Shown in pieces: positions 17,385 through 27,130 of a stretch of 48,721 nt of DNA (its first letter is position 1; each line of letters begins with the position of its first letter). A program made the position numbers and the translations under genes. The DNA comes from Coxiellaceae bacterium. Its GTDB lineage: Bacteria; Pseudomonadota; Gammaproteobacteria; Berkiellales; Berkiellaceae. Location: the NCBI GenBank assembly GCA_947478905.1, contig CANJXG010000008.1:1-48721 (forward strand), in the 5' to 3' direction. Below the pieces are notes generated by a model. That model did no database searches and was not told the DNA's origin. It saw nothing but the letters and a program-made list of their open reading frames with translations.

Positions 17385-18086
17385 TTGAATAACATTAATG
17401 AAAATGAATTAAATAAATTCAACCAACTAAGTCAAGAATGGTGGGACCCGCAAGGGCCTCTTAAAACGCTACACCAAATTAATCCACTCCGCTTGCAATT
17501 TATACAAGAAAATAGTCAACTATCTAATAAATTATTAGTAGATATGGGGTGTGGGGGAGGGATTCTCACAGAGACGCTTAGCCAGCATTGTAAAGCTATT
17601 ACTGGACTGGATATGGCGCCGGATTTAATCGAGGTAGCACGTGCTCATGCACAAAATGGACACCTTGCGCATCCGCCACAATACGAAGTGGATACAGCAG
17701 AAAATTATGCTATGCACCACCCAAATACTATTGATATTATTACGTGTATGGAGATGCTCGAACATGTTCCTGATCCCTATGCTATTATAAAAGCGCTCAG
17801 CACCCTCCTCAAACCAGGGGGGGGACTGTTTTGCTCTACGCTCAATCGTACCTTGAGCGCTTTTTGTCAGGCTATTATTGGAGCTGAATATATTTTACGA
17901 TTATTGCCAAAAGGCACGCATGATTATCAATCTTTCTTGCGCCCTTCTGAGCTCGTTGAAATGGCAAGAAGTGTAGGTTTAAAGCAACAAGCTATAAGGG
18001 GCATTGGATATCGCATATGGAATCAAACTTTTTATTTATCAGATAATATCAATGTGAATTATTTAATTTATTTTACAAAAGAATAA
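17385..18086 (+). CDS. ubiG: Ubiquinone biosynthesis O-methyltransferase
   Basis: A SAM-dependent enzyme performing both O-methylations in ubiquinone synthesis, on the cytoplasmic membrane face. Family hallmarks: FNQLSQEWWDPQGPLKTLHQINPLR near residue 12-36 (shown here only as the FNQLSQEWWDP start), SAM motif LLVDMGCGGGILTE near 50, LDMAPDLIEVAR and MEMLEHVPDP near 125. 233 residues is typical. The start is TTG at 17385 with AAGGAG six bases upstream; no nearby ATG gives the full N-terminus. The next gene starts two bases after the stop, the same ubiG-phosphatase neighbourhood as in Pseudomonas. The gyrA-ubiG divergent order is also seen in other gammaproteobacteria. Confidence 0.95.
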   Translation: MNNINENELNKFNQLSQEWWDPQGPLKTLHQINPLRLQFIQENSQLSNKLLVDMGCGGGILTETLSQHCKAITGLDMAPDLIEVARAHAQNGHLAHPPQYEVDTAENYAMHHPNTIDIITCMEMLEHVPDPYAIIKALSTLLKPGGGLFCSTLNRTLSAFCQAIIGAEYILRLLPKGTHDYQSFLRPSELVEMARSVGLKQQAIRGIGYRIWNQTFYLSDNINVNYLIYFTKE

Positions 18087-18087
18087 T

Positions 18088-18759
18088 ATGAACAAAAATT
18101 TTTCCGGTATTTTATTCGATCTAGATGGCACCTTACTAGATACAGCGCCCGAATTTGAATATGCATTAAAACGTGTATTACAAGAAGAAAAAAAAAATTC
18201 ACCCTTATCTTCTCAGGCCGTTCGCATTGCTGTGAATCATGGAATTGAAGGGCTTATCCATTTAGGATTTCAAATCTATCCTACTGATCCAAATTATACA
18301 ATACTGAGTCAGCGCTTATTAGCCCATTATTTTACTGAATTAGGACAACACTCTATTTTATTTCCTGGTATCATAGAATGTTTATCACAGCTCAACCATC
18401 ATGACATTCCCTGGGGTATTGTTACCAATAAACCTGAAAAATATACCCTGGCTTTAGTCAAAACCATGCCGGATTTACAGCAGGCAAAAATTATTGTCAG
18501 CGGCGATACCCTAGAACATGCCAAGCCCCACCCTGCTCCATTACAATATGCATGTAAAAAGATGCAACTCAAACCTAATACAATGCTCTATGTTGGGGAT
18601 GCTCAAAGAGATATGCAAGCTGCCCGCGCTGCGGGCATGCCTTGTGTATTAGCTAGGTATGGGTATTTATCTCCCCAAGATACCACTCATAGTTGGGGAG
18701 CCAATTATCATATTGATCATGCTGATCAACTATTAAGTATTATTATTTCATCATATTAA
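18088..18759 (+). CDS. HAD-family phosphatase, MupP- or phosphoglycolate phosphatase-like
   Basis: A cytoplasmic HAD phosphatase with motif I FDLDGTLLDTAPEF near residue 10 (nucleophile Asp), motif II WGIVTNKP near 110, the motif III Lys in EHAKPHPAP near 150 and motif IV YVGDAQRDMQAA near 169. Phosphoglycolate phosphatase (Gph) and MupP, the N-acetylmuramate 6-phosphate phosphatase of peptidoglycan recycling, share this architecture. The DTAPEF form and the position directly after ubiG favour MupP, as in Pseudomonas. No other recycling genes are in the window, so the substrate stays open. 223 residues is standard. It is likely co-transcribed with ubiG and the LemA-like gene 10 bases downstream. 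Confidence 0.85.
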   Translation: MNKNFSGILFDLDGTLLDTAPEFEYALKRVLQEEKKNSPLSSQAVRIAVNHGIEGLIHLGFQIYPTDPNYTILSQRLLAHYFTELGQHSILFPGIIECLSQLNHHDIPWGIVTNKPEKYTLALVKTMPDLQQAKIIVSGDTLEHAKPHPAPLQYACKKMQLKPNTMLYVGDAQRDMQAARAAGMPCVLARYGYLSPQDTTHSWGANYHIDHADQLLSIIISSY

Positions 18760-18769
18760 GGAAGATTCT

Positions 18770-19294
18770 ATGTATTATATGCTTTTTTTAATCACTTTGT
18801 TCATCGCATTAGCTGCTTATGCCATGGTGTTGCATAATAAAATTATGCCTGTGCACGATCTGAGCAACATGAGTTGGTACAAAATAGATACCCTGTTAAA
18901 AAGACGTATGAATTTAATCCCTCATTTACTAGAAGCTGCTAAAGGATATATGCAACATGAAAAAGAAGTGATGATAGCCTTAAACAAATTACGTTCTCAT
19001 CTAAGACACTATGGTTCTAATGAAAGCAATATAAAAGGCCGTATTGAAACAGAACTGGAACTCTCTACAGCATTAGATAAGCTATTGACCGCTGCACAGC
19101 AATATCCTGATCTTGACACTAAAGTGCCTTTTCTAAATGCAAAAAAAATGTTATTAAGCATGAATGAAGAATTGAATAAAGTATCATCAGAGTATAATGA
19201 AGCGGCTCAAAATATCAATAAATTATTAAAGAGTACTCCAAATAATTTTATTATTTCCTTATTTGGAGTACATAAATTAGACTATTTTAAATAG
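18770..19294 (+). CDS. LemA-family membrane protein
   Basis: An N-terminal membrane segment (about residues 1-20) is followed by a helical bundle typical of Lem[21 protein letters not shown] near residue 32, then [14 protein letters not shown] and a C-terminal [22 protein letters not shown]. The family motif is W.QIDVQLKRR.DLIPNLV. The function of LemA proteins is unsettled; they are inner-membrane anchored with the helical part exposed. AAGGAAG precedes the ATG. At 174 residues it is slightly short for the family. The last eight bases overlap the 3' end of rpoS on the other strand, so the two are convergent. Confidence 0.85.
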   Translation: MYYMLFLITLFIALAAYAMVLHNKIMPVHDLSNMSWYKIDTLLKRRMNLIPHLLEAAKGYMQHEKEVMIALNKLRSHLRHYGSNESNIKGRIETELELSTALDKLLTAAQQYPDLDTKVPFLNAKKMLLSMNEELNKVSSEYNEAAQNINKLLKSTPNNFIISLFGVHKLDYFK

Positions 19295-20297
19295 AAAACA
19301 ATACCGCTTGATCTAAACCTTTGGATAAGACAATTTCTTTAAGCCGGCGTAATGCTTCTATTTGAATTTGTCGAACGCGCTCACGTGTTAAGCCCACGGC
19401 TGCACCTACTTCTTCTAACGATCCATGTTCATGTCCATGTAATCCAAATCGACGGGTAATAACTTCTCTTTGCTTTTCTGATAACATATTTAACCAAGCA
19501 CCAAGTTCTTCATGTAATTTTTGCCCTACTAATTCCAAACATGGATCCATTGATTCTGGATCAGCAATAGCATCTACTAAATGTTTTTCCGAACCGCCTA
19601 AAAAAGGCATATCTAAAGAACTCGTTTTTTCATTGAGTGCTAAAATCCGCTCTACATCTGCAACAGATTTATTTGCTTTAAAAGCAATATCTTGACTGGT
19701 TGGCTCATGATCGAGTTTTTGTGCTATTTCACGGCCTATTCTTAAATAAGCATTTCTTTCTTTTGCAATATGAATAGGTAAACGGATTGTGCACGTTTGA
19801 CTCATGATAGCGCGTTCAATATTTTGACGAATCCACCAGGTTCCATAAGTGGAAAATCTAAATCCTTTTTCAGGATCAAATTTTTCAGCGGCTCTAATTA
19901 ACCCTAAATTACCCTCTGCAATTAAATCTAATAAGGCAAGTCCTCTATTAATATATCGTCTTGCAATTTTAACAACCAACCGTAAATTACTTTCGATCAT
20001 TTTATTACGAGACGCTAAACAGCCCTTTTGAATACGACGCCCCATTTCAATTTCTTGTTCGGCCGATAACAACGGAAAATACCCAATTTCTGCTAAATAA
20101 ATTTGTGCTGCTTCTAGTTGCTTTTTAGATTTTTCTGTATAATTTTCAACACATTTAAGCTCAATATTTTCTTCATTATCAAAAACTTGTATTTCAAGTG
20201 TTACCTCTAAATCAGGCTCTAATAGTATTTCAGATACATTCGAGTCTTGATTTTGCGTCACTATATCATAGTTAAAAACAGCATTGTCTTGCATCAT
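19287..20297 (-). CDS. rpoS: RNA polymerase sigma factor RpoS
   Basis: The stationary-phase/general stress sigma factor. Region 1.2 reads [25 protein letters not shown]; region 2 contains [44 protein letters not shown] and [11 protein letters not shown] (each a contiguous part of a longer block). Region 3 has [15 protein letters not shown] and region 4 [20 protein letters not shown] and [19 protein letters not shown]. The region 2-4 pattern and 336-residue length fit RpoS (E. coli 330) and not RpoD, which is ~600, or RpoH. It lies alone on its strand between a MarR gene upstream and the convergent lemA-like gene. An RssB-like protein, the class of RpoS regulators, is encoded at 43464-44633. 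Confidence 0.94.
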   Translation of the reverse strand: MMQDNAVFNYDIVTQNQDSNVSEILLEPDLEVTLEIQVFDNEENIELKCVENYTEKSKKQLEAAQIYLAEIGYFPLLSAEQEIEMGRRIQKGCLASRNKMIESNLRLVVKIARRYINRGLALLDLIAEGNLGLIRAAEKFDPEKGFRFSTYGTWWIRQNIERAIMSQTCTIRLPIHIAKERNAYLRIGREIAQKLDHEPTSQDIAFKANKSVADVERILALNEKTSSLDMPFLGGSEKHLVDAIADPESMDPCLELVGQKLHEELGAWLNMLSEKQREVITRRFGLHGHEHGSLEEVGAAVGLTRERVRQIQIEALRRLKEIVLSKGLDQAVLFSI

Positions 20298-20320
20298 TTT
20301 TTTCCCACTATTATCTTAAA

Positions 20321-20773
20321 TTAACTAAAAGCCATCATATTGGTTAACACATTTAATTCTTTTAAAATAAATTGAAAACGCTCCTCTTTCAATAAAACAA
20401 TGACTTTATTTTGAGCCTGTTCCCATAATGGGATCCCTATTTTCAAAGCTTCTTGCCCTTTTTCAGTTAAGGCGTATGCCTTAGAACGAAGGTCTTTTGC
20501 TGCAATACTTTGAATGAAGCCCGCTTTTTCAAGCGGCTTTAAATTTCTTGTCAAAGTAGTTCTGTCCATAACTAAATTAGTAGCTAATTGCGTTAAGGTT
20601 TGAGTTGGCTCAGCCGCCATAGAAACTAATAAGCTAAACTGAGTTATTCTAATACCAGCCGGGCTTAAACAATGATCATAAAACTGGGTGATTACCCGGG
20701 TGGTTTTGCGTAAATTAAAACAGGTGCAATTAGCATTAATTAACTCTACATTTGTCGGTTTTTTAATTTCCAT
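20321..20773 (-). CDS. MarR-family transcriptional regulator
   Basis: A 150-residue winged-helix repressor or activator, dimeric in known relatives. The helix-turn-helix and wing region runs from TQTLTQLATNLVMDRTTLTR near residue 57 through LKPLEKAGFIQ and DLRSKAYALTEKGQEAL. The N-terminus has two Cys in NCTCFNLRKTTR near residue 15, a pattern common in small MarR proteins and possibly redox-sensitive. AAGGAGG lies seven bases before the ATG. It diverges from acnA across 246 bases and precedes rpoS on the same strand with only 23 bases between, so both could share a transcript. Targets cannot be told; the divergent acnA or its own gene are candidates. Confidence 0.88.
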   Translation of the reverse strand: MEIKKPTNVELINANCTCFNLRKTTRVITQFYDHCLSPAGIRITQFSLLVSMAAEPTQTLTQLATNLVMDRTTLTRNLKPLEKAGFIQSIAAKDLRSKAYALTEKGQEALKIGIPLWEQAQNKVIVLLKEERFQFILKELNVLTNMMAFS

Positions 20774-21019
20774 AAGCTTTCCTCCTTATTTAACAAAAAG
20801 TGTAGGATCTCATAGCTATAGATTTCAAGTTAAATGCAAAAAATTTTAAAAAATTTTTTAACCCGTTGCAACTACTCGCTTTTTTTAAAAAAAAAGAATA
20901 CACTAAAGGAACGCAAACTTAAAAAAATATATAATAACAGTGATTAACTAAACAGAAAATTTCAGAACTATTAACATTTCTCAGTAAACACCTTAGAAAA
21001 AAACAGGGAATAATAAAAC

Positions 21020-23731
21020 ATGAGTCACGCTTATGATTGCAAAAGTACTTTAACGATTCGAAACACACCTTATGAAATTATTGATTTAACGCGTTTGCCA
21101 GCACACTATAATGTTCAAAGACTCCCATTTTGCCTAAAAATCTTACTTGAAAATTTGCTGCGCTGCAAAGACGGTGTCGCAGTTCAAGACAAAGATATTG
21201 AAGCCTTATTACATTGGTCTGCTACCAACCGACCTCAAGATGAAATCAGTTTTACCCCAGCTCGGGTCGTGTTACAAGATTTTACGGGCGTCCCTGCCAT
21301 TGTGGATTTAGCCGCTATGCGCGATGCTATGGCATCTCTTAGTGGGGATCCTAAAAAAATTAATCCTCTTTCCCCTGTAGATTTGGTCATTGACCATTCT
21401 GTGATGGTCGATTATTTCGGAGATTCTTTTGCTTTTGCGCGTAATACCGATATAGAATTTACAAGAAATGTAGAACGATACTCTTTTTTACGCTGGGGGC
21501 AAACTGCTTTTGAAAATTTTCGTGTTGTCCCTCCTGGCACCGGTATCGTTCATCAAGTTAATTTAGAATATTTAGCCCATGTTGTTTTCACTAAAAAAGT
21601 AGGGGATCGCTACCTAGCGTATCCTGATACCCTAGTGGGCACAGATTCTCATACTACTATGATCAACGGATTAGGTGTCTTAGGATGGGGGGTAGGAGGC
21701 ATTGAAGCGGAAGCGGGCATGTTAGGCCAACCCGTTACTATGCTTATCCCTCAAGTGATTGGCTTTGAATTCACTGGAGCATTACCAGAAGGAAGCACTG
21801 CTACCGATTTAGTCTTGATTGTCACTAAAATGCTGCGTGACAAAGGCGTGGTTGGAAAATTTGTAGAATTTTTTGGAGCAGGTCTTGACTATTTACCTTT
21901 AGCAGAAAGAGCAACGATTGCAAACATGGCGCCTGAATACGGAGCTACTTGCGGACTTTTTCCGATAGATGATGAAACATTACGATATTTAAAATTATCA
22001 GGACGCAGCGAAGAGCAAATTGAATTAGTAGAAAAATATGCAAAATTACAAGGCATATTTCGTGACTCGAATACAGAACCTGCTGAATATAGCGATATAT
22101 TAACACTTGATTTAAGCACAGTAGAGCCTTGTATTGCAGGCCCTAAACGGCCTCAAGATAAAATACTCTTAAAAAATGCAAAAACAGAAATCAAAAATGC
22201 ATTAACAAAAATGTTAACCCAAAGACAAATAGAAGAAAATAATACGCGTGCTATCAATGAAGGCGCCCATCTTGTTCAAGACTATGCCGTGCCTATTGAG
22301 TTTGATGACAAAACTTGTATTTTAAAACACGGCTCTATTGTGATTGCAGCCATTACCAGTTGCACCAATACTTCCAACCCTATGGTGATGCTAGGGGCTG
22401 GATTAGTGGCAAAAGCCGCTAATGAACGAGGTCTTAAACCAAAACCTTGGGTTAAAACCAGTTTTGCCCCAGGGTCTAAAGTGGTAACCGATTATTTAAA
22501 TAAAGCGAATTTAACCCCTCACCTTGAAGCATTAGGCTTTAATTTAGTGGGGTATGGTTGCACTACCTGTATTGGTAACTCTGGGCCCTTACTTGACAAA
22601 GTCAGTTTAGCTATTTTAAGAGGAAAATTAGCGGTGGCTGCCGTATTATCTGGTAATCGTAATTTTGAAGGACGTATTCATCCTGAAGTAACGGATGCTT
22701 ATTTAGCTTCTCCTCCTCTTGTGGTTGCCTATGCGCTAGCAGGAACGATGGATATTGATTTAACCACCGAAGCTTTAGGTATCGATAATAAAGGAAACCC
22801 CGTCTATCTAAAAGATCTTTGGCCTACTACTGCCGAGTTACAAAAAGCAATCGCTCAATTTGTTGAACCGAGCATGTTTACCAAACAATATGCAAATGTT
22901 TTTGATGGCGATCATAACTGGCAAAACTTAACTTCTGATGAATCAGAGCGGTATCTTTGGGATGCAAACTCGACTTACGTACAAAATCCACCTTATTTTG
23001 AAAATATGAAGATAAAACCAGCTGGTTTGAAAAATATAGAAAATGCCAGAGTATTAGTCAAAGCAGGTGATTCTGTCACCACGGATCATATTTCTCCTGC
23101 AGGCTCTATCCATCCTAAATCACCTGCAGGTCTTTACTTATTAAGTTTAGGCGTTGCTCTTTCTGATTTTAACTCTTATGGATCTCGTCGCGGTAACCAT
23201 GAAGTCATGGTACGAGGCACTTTTGCTAATACTCGATTCCAAAATCAATTAGCCCCTGGCACCCAAGGACCAATGACTATATTCCAACCCCAAAATGCAT
23301 CAAGCCAACCCATTTCTATTTTTGATGCTTCTGTAGCGTATAAAGAAGCCGGCGTTCCTTTAATTATTCTTGCTGGAAAAGAATATGGATCCGGCTCTTC
23401 CAGGGATTGGGCAGCCAAAGGCCCTGCGCTTTTAGGCGTTAAAGCGGTAATTGCAGAAAGCTTTGAGCGTATTCATCGCTCGAATCTCATTGGTATGGGT
23501 ATTTTACCTTTACAATTTATGGAAAATCAAACTGCACAAAGTTTGCAGTTAACGGGTGAGGAATCTTTTAGTATTCCTTTAGACTCACTCAGTCCACAAA
23601 AAAAAATCTCGGTGAAAGTCAATAATCAATCTGATATTAATGTATTAGTACGCATCGATACCCCAAAAGAACTAAAATACTTTAAACACGGTGGCATTTT
23701 ACAATATGTCTTAAGGAATTTATTAGCATGA
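21020..23731 (+). CDS. acnA: Aconitate hydratase A
   Basis: A [4Fe-4S] TCA-cycle enzyme converting citrate to isocitrate. The three cluster Cys are visible at 448 (ITSCTNTSNP), 514 and 517 (YGCTTCIGNSG), with the same 66 and 3 residue spacing as E. coli AcnA. Other blocks: LVGTDSHTTMINGLGVLGWG near 207 and GKEYGSGSSRDWAAKGP in the swivel domain near 790. 903 residues matches the AcnA/IRP1 type rather than AcnB. AGGGAA precedes the ATG. Its TGA overlaps the fumC ATG (ATGA), so two TCA enzymes are translationally coupled, a pairing I do not know as a standard arrangement. The AT-rich 246-base upstream region has T and A runs (20886-20901) but no clear operator. Confidence 0.96.
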   Translation: MSHAYDCKSTLTIRNTPYEIIDLTRLPAHYNVQRLPFCLKILLENLLRCKDGVAVQDKDIEALLHWSATNRPQDEISFTPARVVLQDFTGVPAIVDLAAMRDAMASLSGDPKKINPLSPVDLVIDHSVMVDYFGDSFAFARNTDIEFTRNVERYSFLRWGQTAFENFRVVPPGTGIVHQVNLEYLAHVVFTKKVGDRYLAYPDTLVGTDSHTTMINGLGVLGWGVGGIEAEAGMLGQPVTMLIPQVIGFEFTGALPEGSTATDLVLIVTKMLRDKGVVGKFVEFFGAGLDYLPLAERATIANMAPEYGATCGLFPIDDETLRYLKLSGRSEEQIELVEKYAKLQGIFRDSNTEPAEYSDILTLDLSTVEPCIAGPKRPQDKILLKNAKTEIKNALTKMLTQRQIEENNTRAINEGAHLVQDYAVPIEFDDKTCILKHGSIVIAAITSCTNTSNPMVMLGAGLVAKAANERGLKPKPWVKTSFAPGSKVVTDYLNKANLTPHLEALGFNLVGYGCTTCIGNSGPLLDKVSLAILRGKLAVAAVLSGNRNFEGRIHPEVTDAYLASPPLVVAYALAGTMDIDLTTEALGIDNKGNPVYLKDLWPTTAELQKAIAQFVEPSMFTKQYANVFDGDHNWQNLTSDESERYLWDANSTYVQNPPYFENMKIKPAGLKNIENARVLVKAGDSVTTDHISPAGSIHPKSPAGLYLLSLGVALSDFNSYGSRRGNHEVMVRGTFANTRFQNQLAPGTQGPMTIFQPQNASSQPISIFDASVAYKEAGVPLIILAGKEYGSGSSRDWAAKGPALLGVKAVIAESFERIHRSNLIGMGILPLQFMENQTAQSLQLTGEESFSIPLDSLSPQKKISVKVNNQSDINVLVRIDTPKELKYFKHGGILQYVLRNLLA

Positions 23732-25116
23732 GCTCAAAATATACACGTGAAGTACACGACAGCATGGGCACCTTAAATGTCCCCAAAGATGCACTGTATG
23801 GCGCGCAAACTCAACGTGCTATTGAAAACTTTCCTATTAGTACTCTTACAATGCCTAGAGAATTTATACAAGCTTTAGGATATATAAAATCTGGATCGGC
23901 TATTGCGAATTGCGAGTTACAATTACTTGATGCATCGCTTTGTAGCGCGATTATTCAAGCTTGTGAAGGCGTCATTCAAGGCCAATACGATACTCAATTT
24001 CCTATTGATATTTTTCAAACGGGCTCAGGTACCAGTAGTAACATGAATGCTAATGAGGTCATTGCACACCTTGCAAGCCAATTTTCTGGAAAAGAAATTC
24101 ACGCCAACGATCATGTCAACATGAGCCAAAGTTCCAATGATGTGATCCCCACGGCAATTCATGTGAGCGCGAGTATAGCGATTCATAAACAGTTGCTTCC
24201 TGCTCTAGAGCATTTATTTCAATGTTTAGAAAATAAGGCACAGTCCTATAGTAGGATCACAAAAACGGGGCGCACGCATCTTATGGATGCGATGCCCCTT
24301 ACTTTAAAACAAGAGATGAGTGGCTGGGCTGCTCAAATTAAAAATACTATAGAAAGACTTTCCAAGCATCCCTTGTCCACTCAAAAACTCGCCATTGGAG
24401 GGACCGCAGTGGGCACAGGTATTAATGCGCATCCTGAGTTTGGGCATCGGGTGGTGCAATTTTTATCAGAAAAAACAGGGGTATTATTTACTTCGAATCC
24501 AAATTTATTCGAAGCACTAAGTTGCCAAGATTCTGCTGTTGCATTATCAGGCCAGCTTAAAGTACTGGCAGTAAGCTTAATGAAAATATCCAATGATCTT
24601 CGATGGATGAACTCAGGCCCTCTAAGTGGATTAGCTGAAATCAGCCTGCCTGTGGTACAACCTGGAAGCAGCATTATGCCAGGAAAAGTCAATCCAGTTA
24701 TTGCAGAAGCCGTGACCATGGTGTGTGCACAAGTAATTGGCAATGATACGACCATTACCATTGCAGGACAATCTGGTACTTTTCAACTCAATGTCATGCT
24801 TCCTGTCATTGCTTATAATTTATTACAAAGCATTACTTGTTTAAGCAACGCCTCTAGAGTATTGGCAGATAAAGCAATTTCCGGATTCACAGTGAATCAT
24901 AAAAATATTGAAGCCTCTTTATCTAAAAATCCGATATTAGTAACGGCTTTAAATCCTATTATTGGATATGAATTAGGCGCGAAAATCGCAAAAACTGCTT
25001 ACTCTGAAGGCAGAGCATTACGGGAAGTGGCCGAGCAACTCAGTGATTTATCAGCAGAAGATCTTGATAGAATGCTAGATCCAGAAAAGTTAACTAAAGG
25101 CGGACTGCCAAAATAA
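23728..25116 (+). CDS. fumC: Class II fumarate hydratase
   Basis: A cluster-free homotetrameric fumarase interconverting fumarate and malate. Seen: the N-terminal HDSMGTLNVPKDALYGAQTQ near residue 10, TGSGTSSNMNANEV near 97, MSQSSNDVIPTA near 131, TGRTHLMDAMPLTL near 185 and the superfamily signature GSSIMPGKVNP near 313. 462 residues is standard (E. coli 467). Aspartase and argininosuccinate lyase share the signature, but the overall motif set fits FumC. Its start overlaps the acnA stop. A terminator-like hairpin follows at 25140, ending the acnA-fumC unit. Confidence 0.96.
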   Translation: MSSKYTREVHDSMGTLNVPKDALYGAQTQRAIENFPISTLTMPREFIQALGYIKSGSAIANCELQLLDASLCSAIIQACEGVIQGQYDTQFPIDIFQTGSGTSSNMNANEVIAHLASQFSGKEIHANDHVNMSQSSNDVIPTAIHVSASIAIHKQLLPALEHLFQCLENKAQSYSRITKTGRTHLMDAMPLTLKQEMSGWAAQIKNTIERLSKHPLSTQKLAIGGTAVGTGINAHPEFGHRVVQFLSEKTGVLFTSNPNLFEALSCQDSAVALSGQLKVLAVSLMKISNDLRWMNSGPLSGLAEISLPVVQPGSSIMPGKVNPVIAEAVTMVCAQVIGNDTTITIAGQSGTFQLNVMLPVIAYNLLQSITCLSNASRVLADKAISGFTVNHKNIEASLSKNPILVTALNPIIGYELGAKIAKTAYSEGRALREVAEQLSDLSAEDLDRMLDPEKLTKGGLPK

Positions 25117-25139
25117 TTTGCTGACATTAAAAAGACAAT

Positions 25140-25173
25140 GGGTCGCTATTGAAACGACCCTTATTTTATTTTT
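25140..25173 (+). terminator. Rho-independent terminator after fumC
   Basis: GGGTCG (25140-25145), a nine-base loop and CGACCC (25155-25160) followed by TTATTTTATTTTT. It lies 24 bases after the fumC stop and just before the 3' end of the convergent microprotein gene. Confidence 0.8.
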
Positions 25174-25176
25174 AGC

Positions 25177-25407
25177 TTACATCAGCATCATTGAGCCGTT
25201 ATTATCAGCATCTAATTGAGGGAAATAGACAATCTGCATATTTACATTTACATGCATGTTTTTCTGAATAAAGTTCCTAAGATCTTCATTCGATACACCT
25301 TGTAAATAAGTAGCAACAAATTGTTCAACTGAAAAATTAGGATCGGTAATATCTATCCCACCACTAATAGCAACTAAATCCGCTTTTGCAAGTGCTTTCA
25401 AAGACAT
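25177..25407 (-). CDS. Double-glycine-leader microprotein 1 (bacteriocin-like precursor?)
   Basis: A 76-residue ORF beginning MSLKALAKADLVAISGG, then IDITDPNFSVEQF. The 17-residue start resembles leaders cleaved after Gly-Gly by C39 peptidase/ABC exporters. AGAGGA lies eight bases before the ATG, supporting a real gene. The mature 59 residues are acidic with a Met-rich end (NNGSMMLM) and no Cys, so neither a disulfide bacteriocin nor a lanthipeptide. A second small ORF with a similar leader lies at 34874. No C39 exporter is in the window. It sits alone, convergent with fumC and downstream of rseP with a 173-base gap. Function is unknown. Confidence 0.65.
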   Translation of the reverse strand: MSLKALAKADLVAISGGIDITDPNFSVEQFVATYLQGVSNEDLRNFIQKNMHVNVNMQIVYFPQLDADNNGSMMLM

Positions 25408-25580
25408 ATTTAAAATCCTCTTTAATGAATTAATGAATGAAAAATAAAATAATCAAGCCTAAAAATGATACCAAATAATCACTAACATAGTCAATTCTAG
25501 TTTTTATTTGAGCATGTTCTAAGTTATTTTAATTGGTTATGGTATCAGGATTACATAATTTTTAGACCATAAGAGATAGG

Positions 25581-26948
25581 CTACATCATCCTCACAATAT
25601 CATTGTAAAATGAAATACTCATCAAACAAACAATAAACACCAATCCCATCCTCATTGCGCCTTCTTGTATTTGTTTAGAGACCGGGCGCCTAATCAAAAC
25701 CTCAATTGCATAAAAAAATAAATGACCCCCATCCAGTACAGGAATAGGCAATAGATTCACAACCCCTAAACTAATACTCACTAGCGCTAAAAACCCCAGA
25801 TAATATTGAAAACCAATTCTCAGCGTAGCCCCTGCACCTTGTGCCATACTAATAGGGCTACTGAGCGTAGATAGACTAAGTTTTCCCATTACCATTTTGC
25901 CAATTAGTTTAAATGAAACGAGCGTGTAATAAACCGTTTGATCATAAGCGGGTCTAATGCTTTGAATAAAAGAATATTTTTGCGTACGAATCAAGTTTTT
26001 TGGGAACTCAATGGGTTTCATCGTAATGCCGATATATCCTGATAAACTACCATTAGGCATCACTTTAGCTTGTGGCACAATAGAGACAACAATAGGTTCC
26101 TCATTGCCTTGACGCATCACCGTTAAATCCGTTTTGATGTTAGGACGTTTTGTTAATTCCTCTACTAAAGTTGTCCATTGTAAAACGGGTAATCCTGCTA
26201 TGGCAATAATACGATCGTTAGCCAATAATCCAGCTTTACTCGCAGCTCCCCCATCAGTCACCGTGGAGATAATTGCGGGTTGTTCTGGCCTAAAGGGAGC
26301 TATTCCTAAAGCACCTATTAAATCTGGATTTTTAGAATCTAACTCCCAATGCTTTAAAGGTAATAAATAGGTTTGTACCGCAGAGGATTCTGGTGTTTTT
26401 GCACTCACTTTTAAAGTGCCTATATCCCCTATTCTGGGGATCATTCGATTTAAAACTTGCTGCCATGTTTGTGTGGGTTTATCATCCAGAGCAATAATTT
26501 CTACACCCGATTGCACGCCGGCATGGCTAGCAATAGAACCCGGTTCGATCGCTCCTACTATAGGTACTACCCCTTGAATACCTATCATATACACTGCAAT
26601 ATAAGCTAAAAAAGCAAAAATAAAATTAAAAGCAGGCCCAGCAAACACGATCGCAATGCGCGCCCACACTGATTGTTTATTAAAAGATCGAGCAGCATCT
26701 TCTGGGGCTACCACATCATCTTGCTCACCTAGCATTTTCACATACCCCCCTAAAGGGATCATGCCAATTTTATATTCTGTACCATCTTTGGCAGTTCTGC
26801 TTATAAGCGTTTTTCCAAAACCTACCGAAAAGCAAAGAATTTTAACGCCACACCGTCTGGCAACCCAAAAATGACCAAATTCATGAAAAGTAATTAAAAT
26901 GCCCAAGCCCAAGATGAACGCTAGTATAGTCATTAAAAAATTGAGCAT
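25581..26948 (-). CDS. rseP: Site-2 zinc metalloprotease RseP
   Basis: An inner-membrane intramembrane protease that releases sigma-E by cutting RseA after DegS and clears signal-peptide remnants. The zinc motif HEFGH is at residues 22-26 in the first membrane helix, and the second site NLLPIPVLDGGHLFFY lies near 398. Two PDZ domains lie between: GSIASHAGVQSGVEII near 138 and DGGAASKAGLLANDRII near 235. 455 residues is typical (E. coli 450). AGAGGTAA precedes the ATG. In most relatives rseP follows cdsA in one operon and precedes bamA; here the transporter and insertion separate it from cdsA, and bamA is not next. Confidence 0.96.
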   Translation of the reverse strand: MLNFLMTILAFILGLGILITFHEFGHFWVARRCGVKILCFSVGFGKTLISRTAKDGTEYKIGMIPLGGYVKMLGEQDDVVAPEDAARSFNKQSVWARIAIVFAGPAFNFIFAFLAYIAVYMIGIQGVVPIVGAIEPGSIASHAGVQSGVEIIALDDKPTQTWQQVLNRMIPRIGDIGTLKVSAKTPESSAVQTYLLPLKHWELDSKNPDLIGALGIAPFRPEQPAIISTVTDGGAASKAGLLANDRIIAIAGLPVLQWTTLVEELTKRPNIKTDLTVMRQGNEEPIVVSIVPQAKVMPNGSLSGYIGITMKPIEFPKNLIRTQKYSFIQSIRPAYDQTVYYTLVSFKLIGKMVMGKLSLSTLSSPISMAQGAGATLRIGFQYYLGFLALVSISLGVVNLLPIPVLDGGHLFFYAIEVLIRRPVSKQIQEGAMRMGLVFIVCLMSISFYNDIVRMM

Positions 26949-27130
26949 GCGTATTACCTCTTTTTATTTAAAATTTATTAAGATTGATTTATGAATAATA
27001 CAGATTTATTGTTTAAAAAAATACAACCCTGATTAAAGTTTTATAACTGACTTTAAAATTAAGAAAAACTTGAAAATTAGAAAGTTTACATGCTATATTA
27101 ATCGCATTTGAGAACTGGAGTAATATTCAA

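Noticed and set aside
19287-20297. RpoD or RpoH instead of RpoS
   Set aside because: The length (336) and region 1.2/4 sequences fit RpoS; RpoD is far longer.
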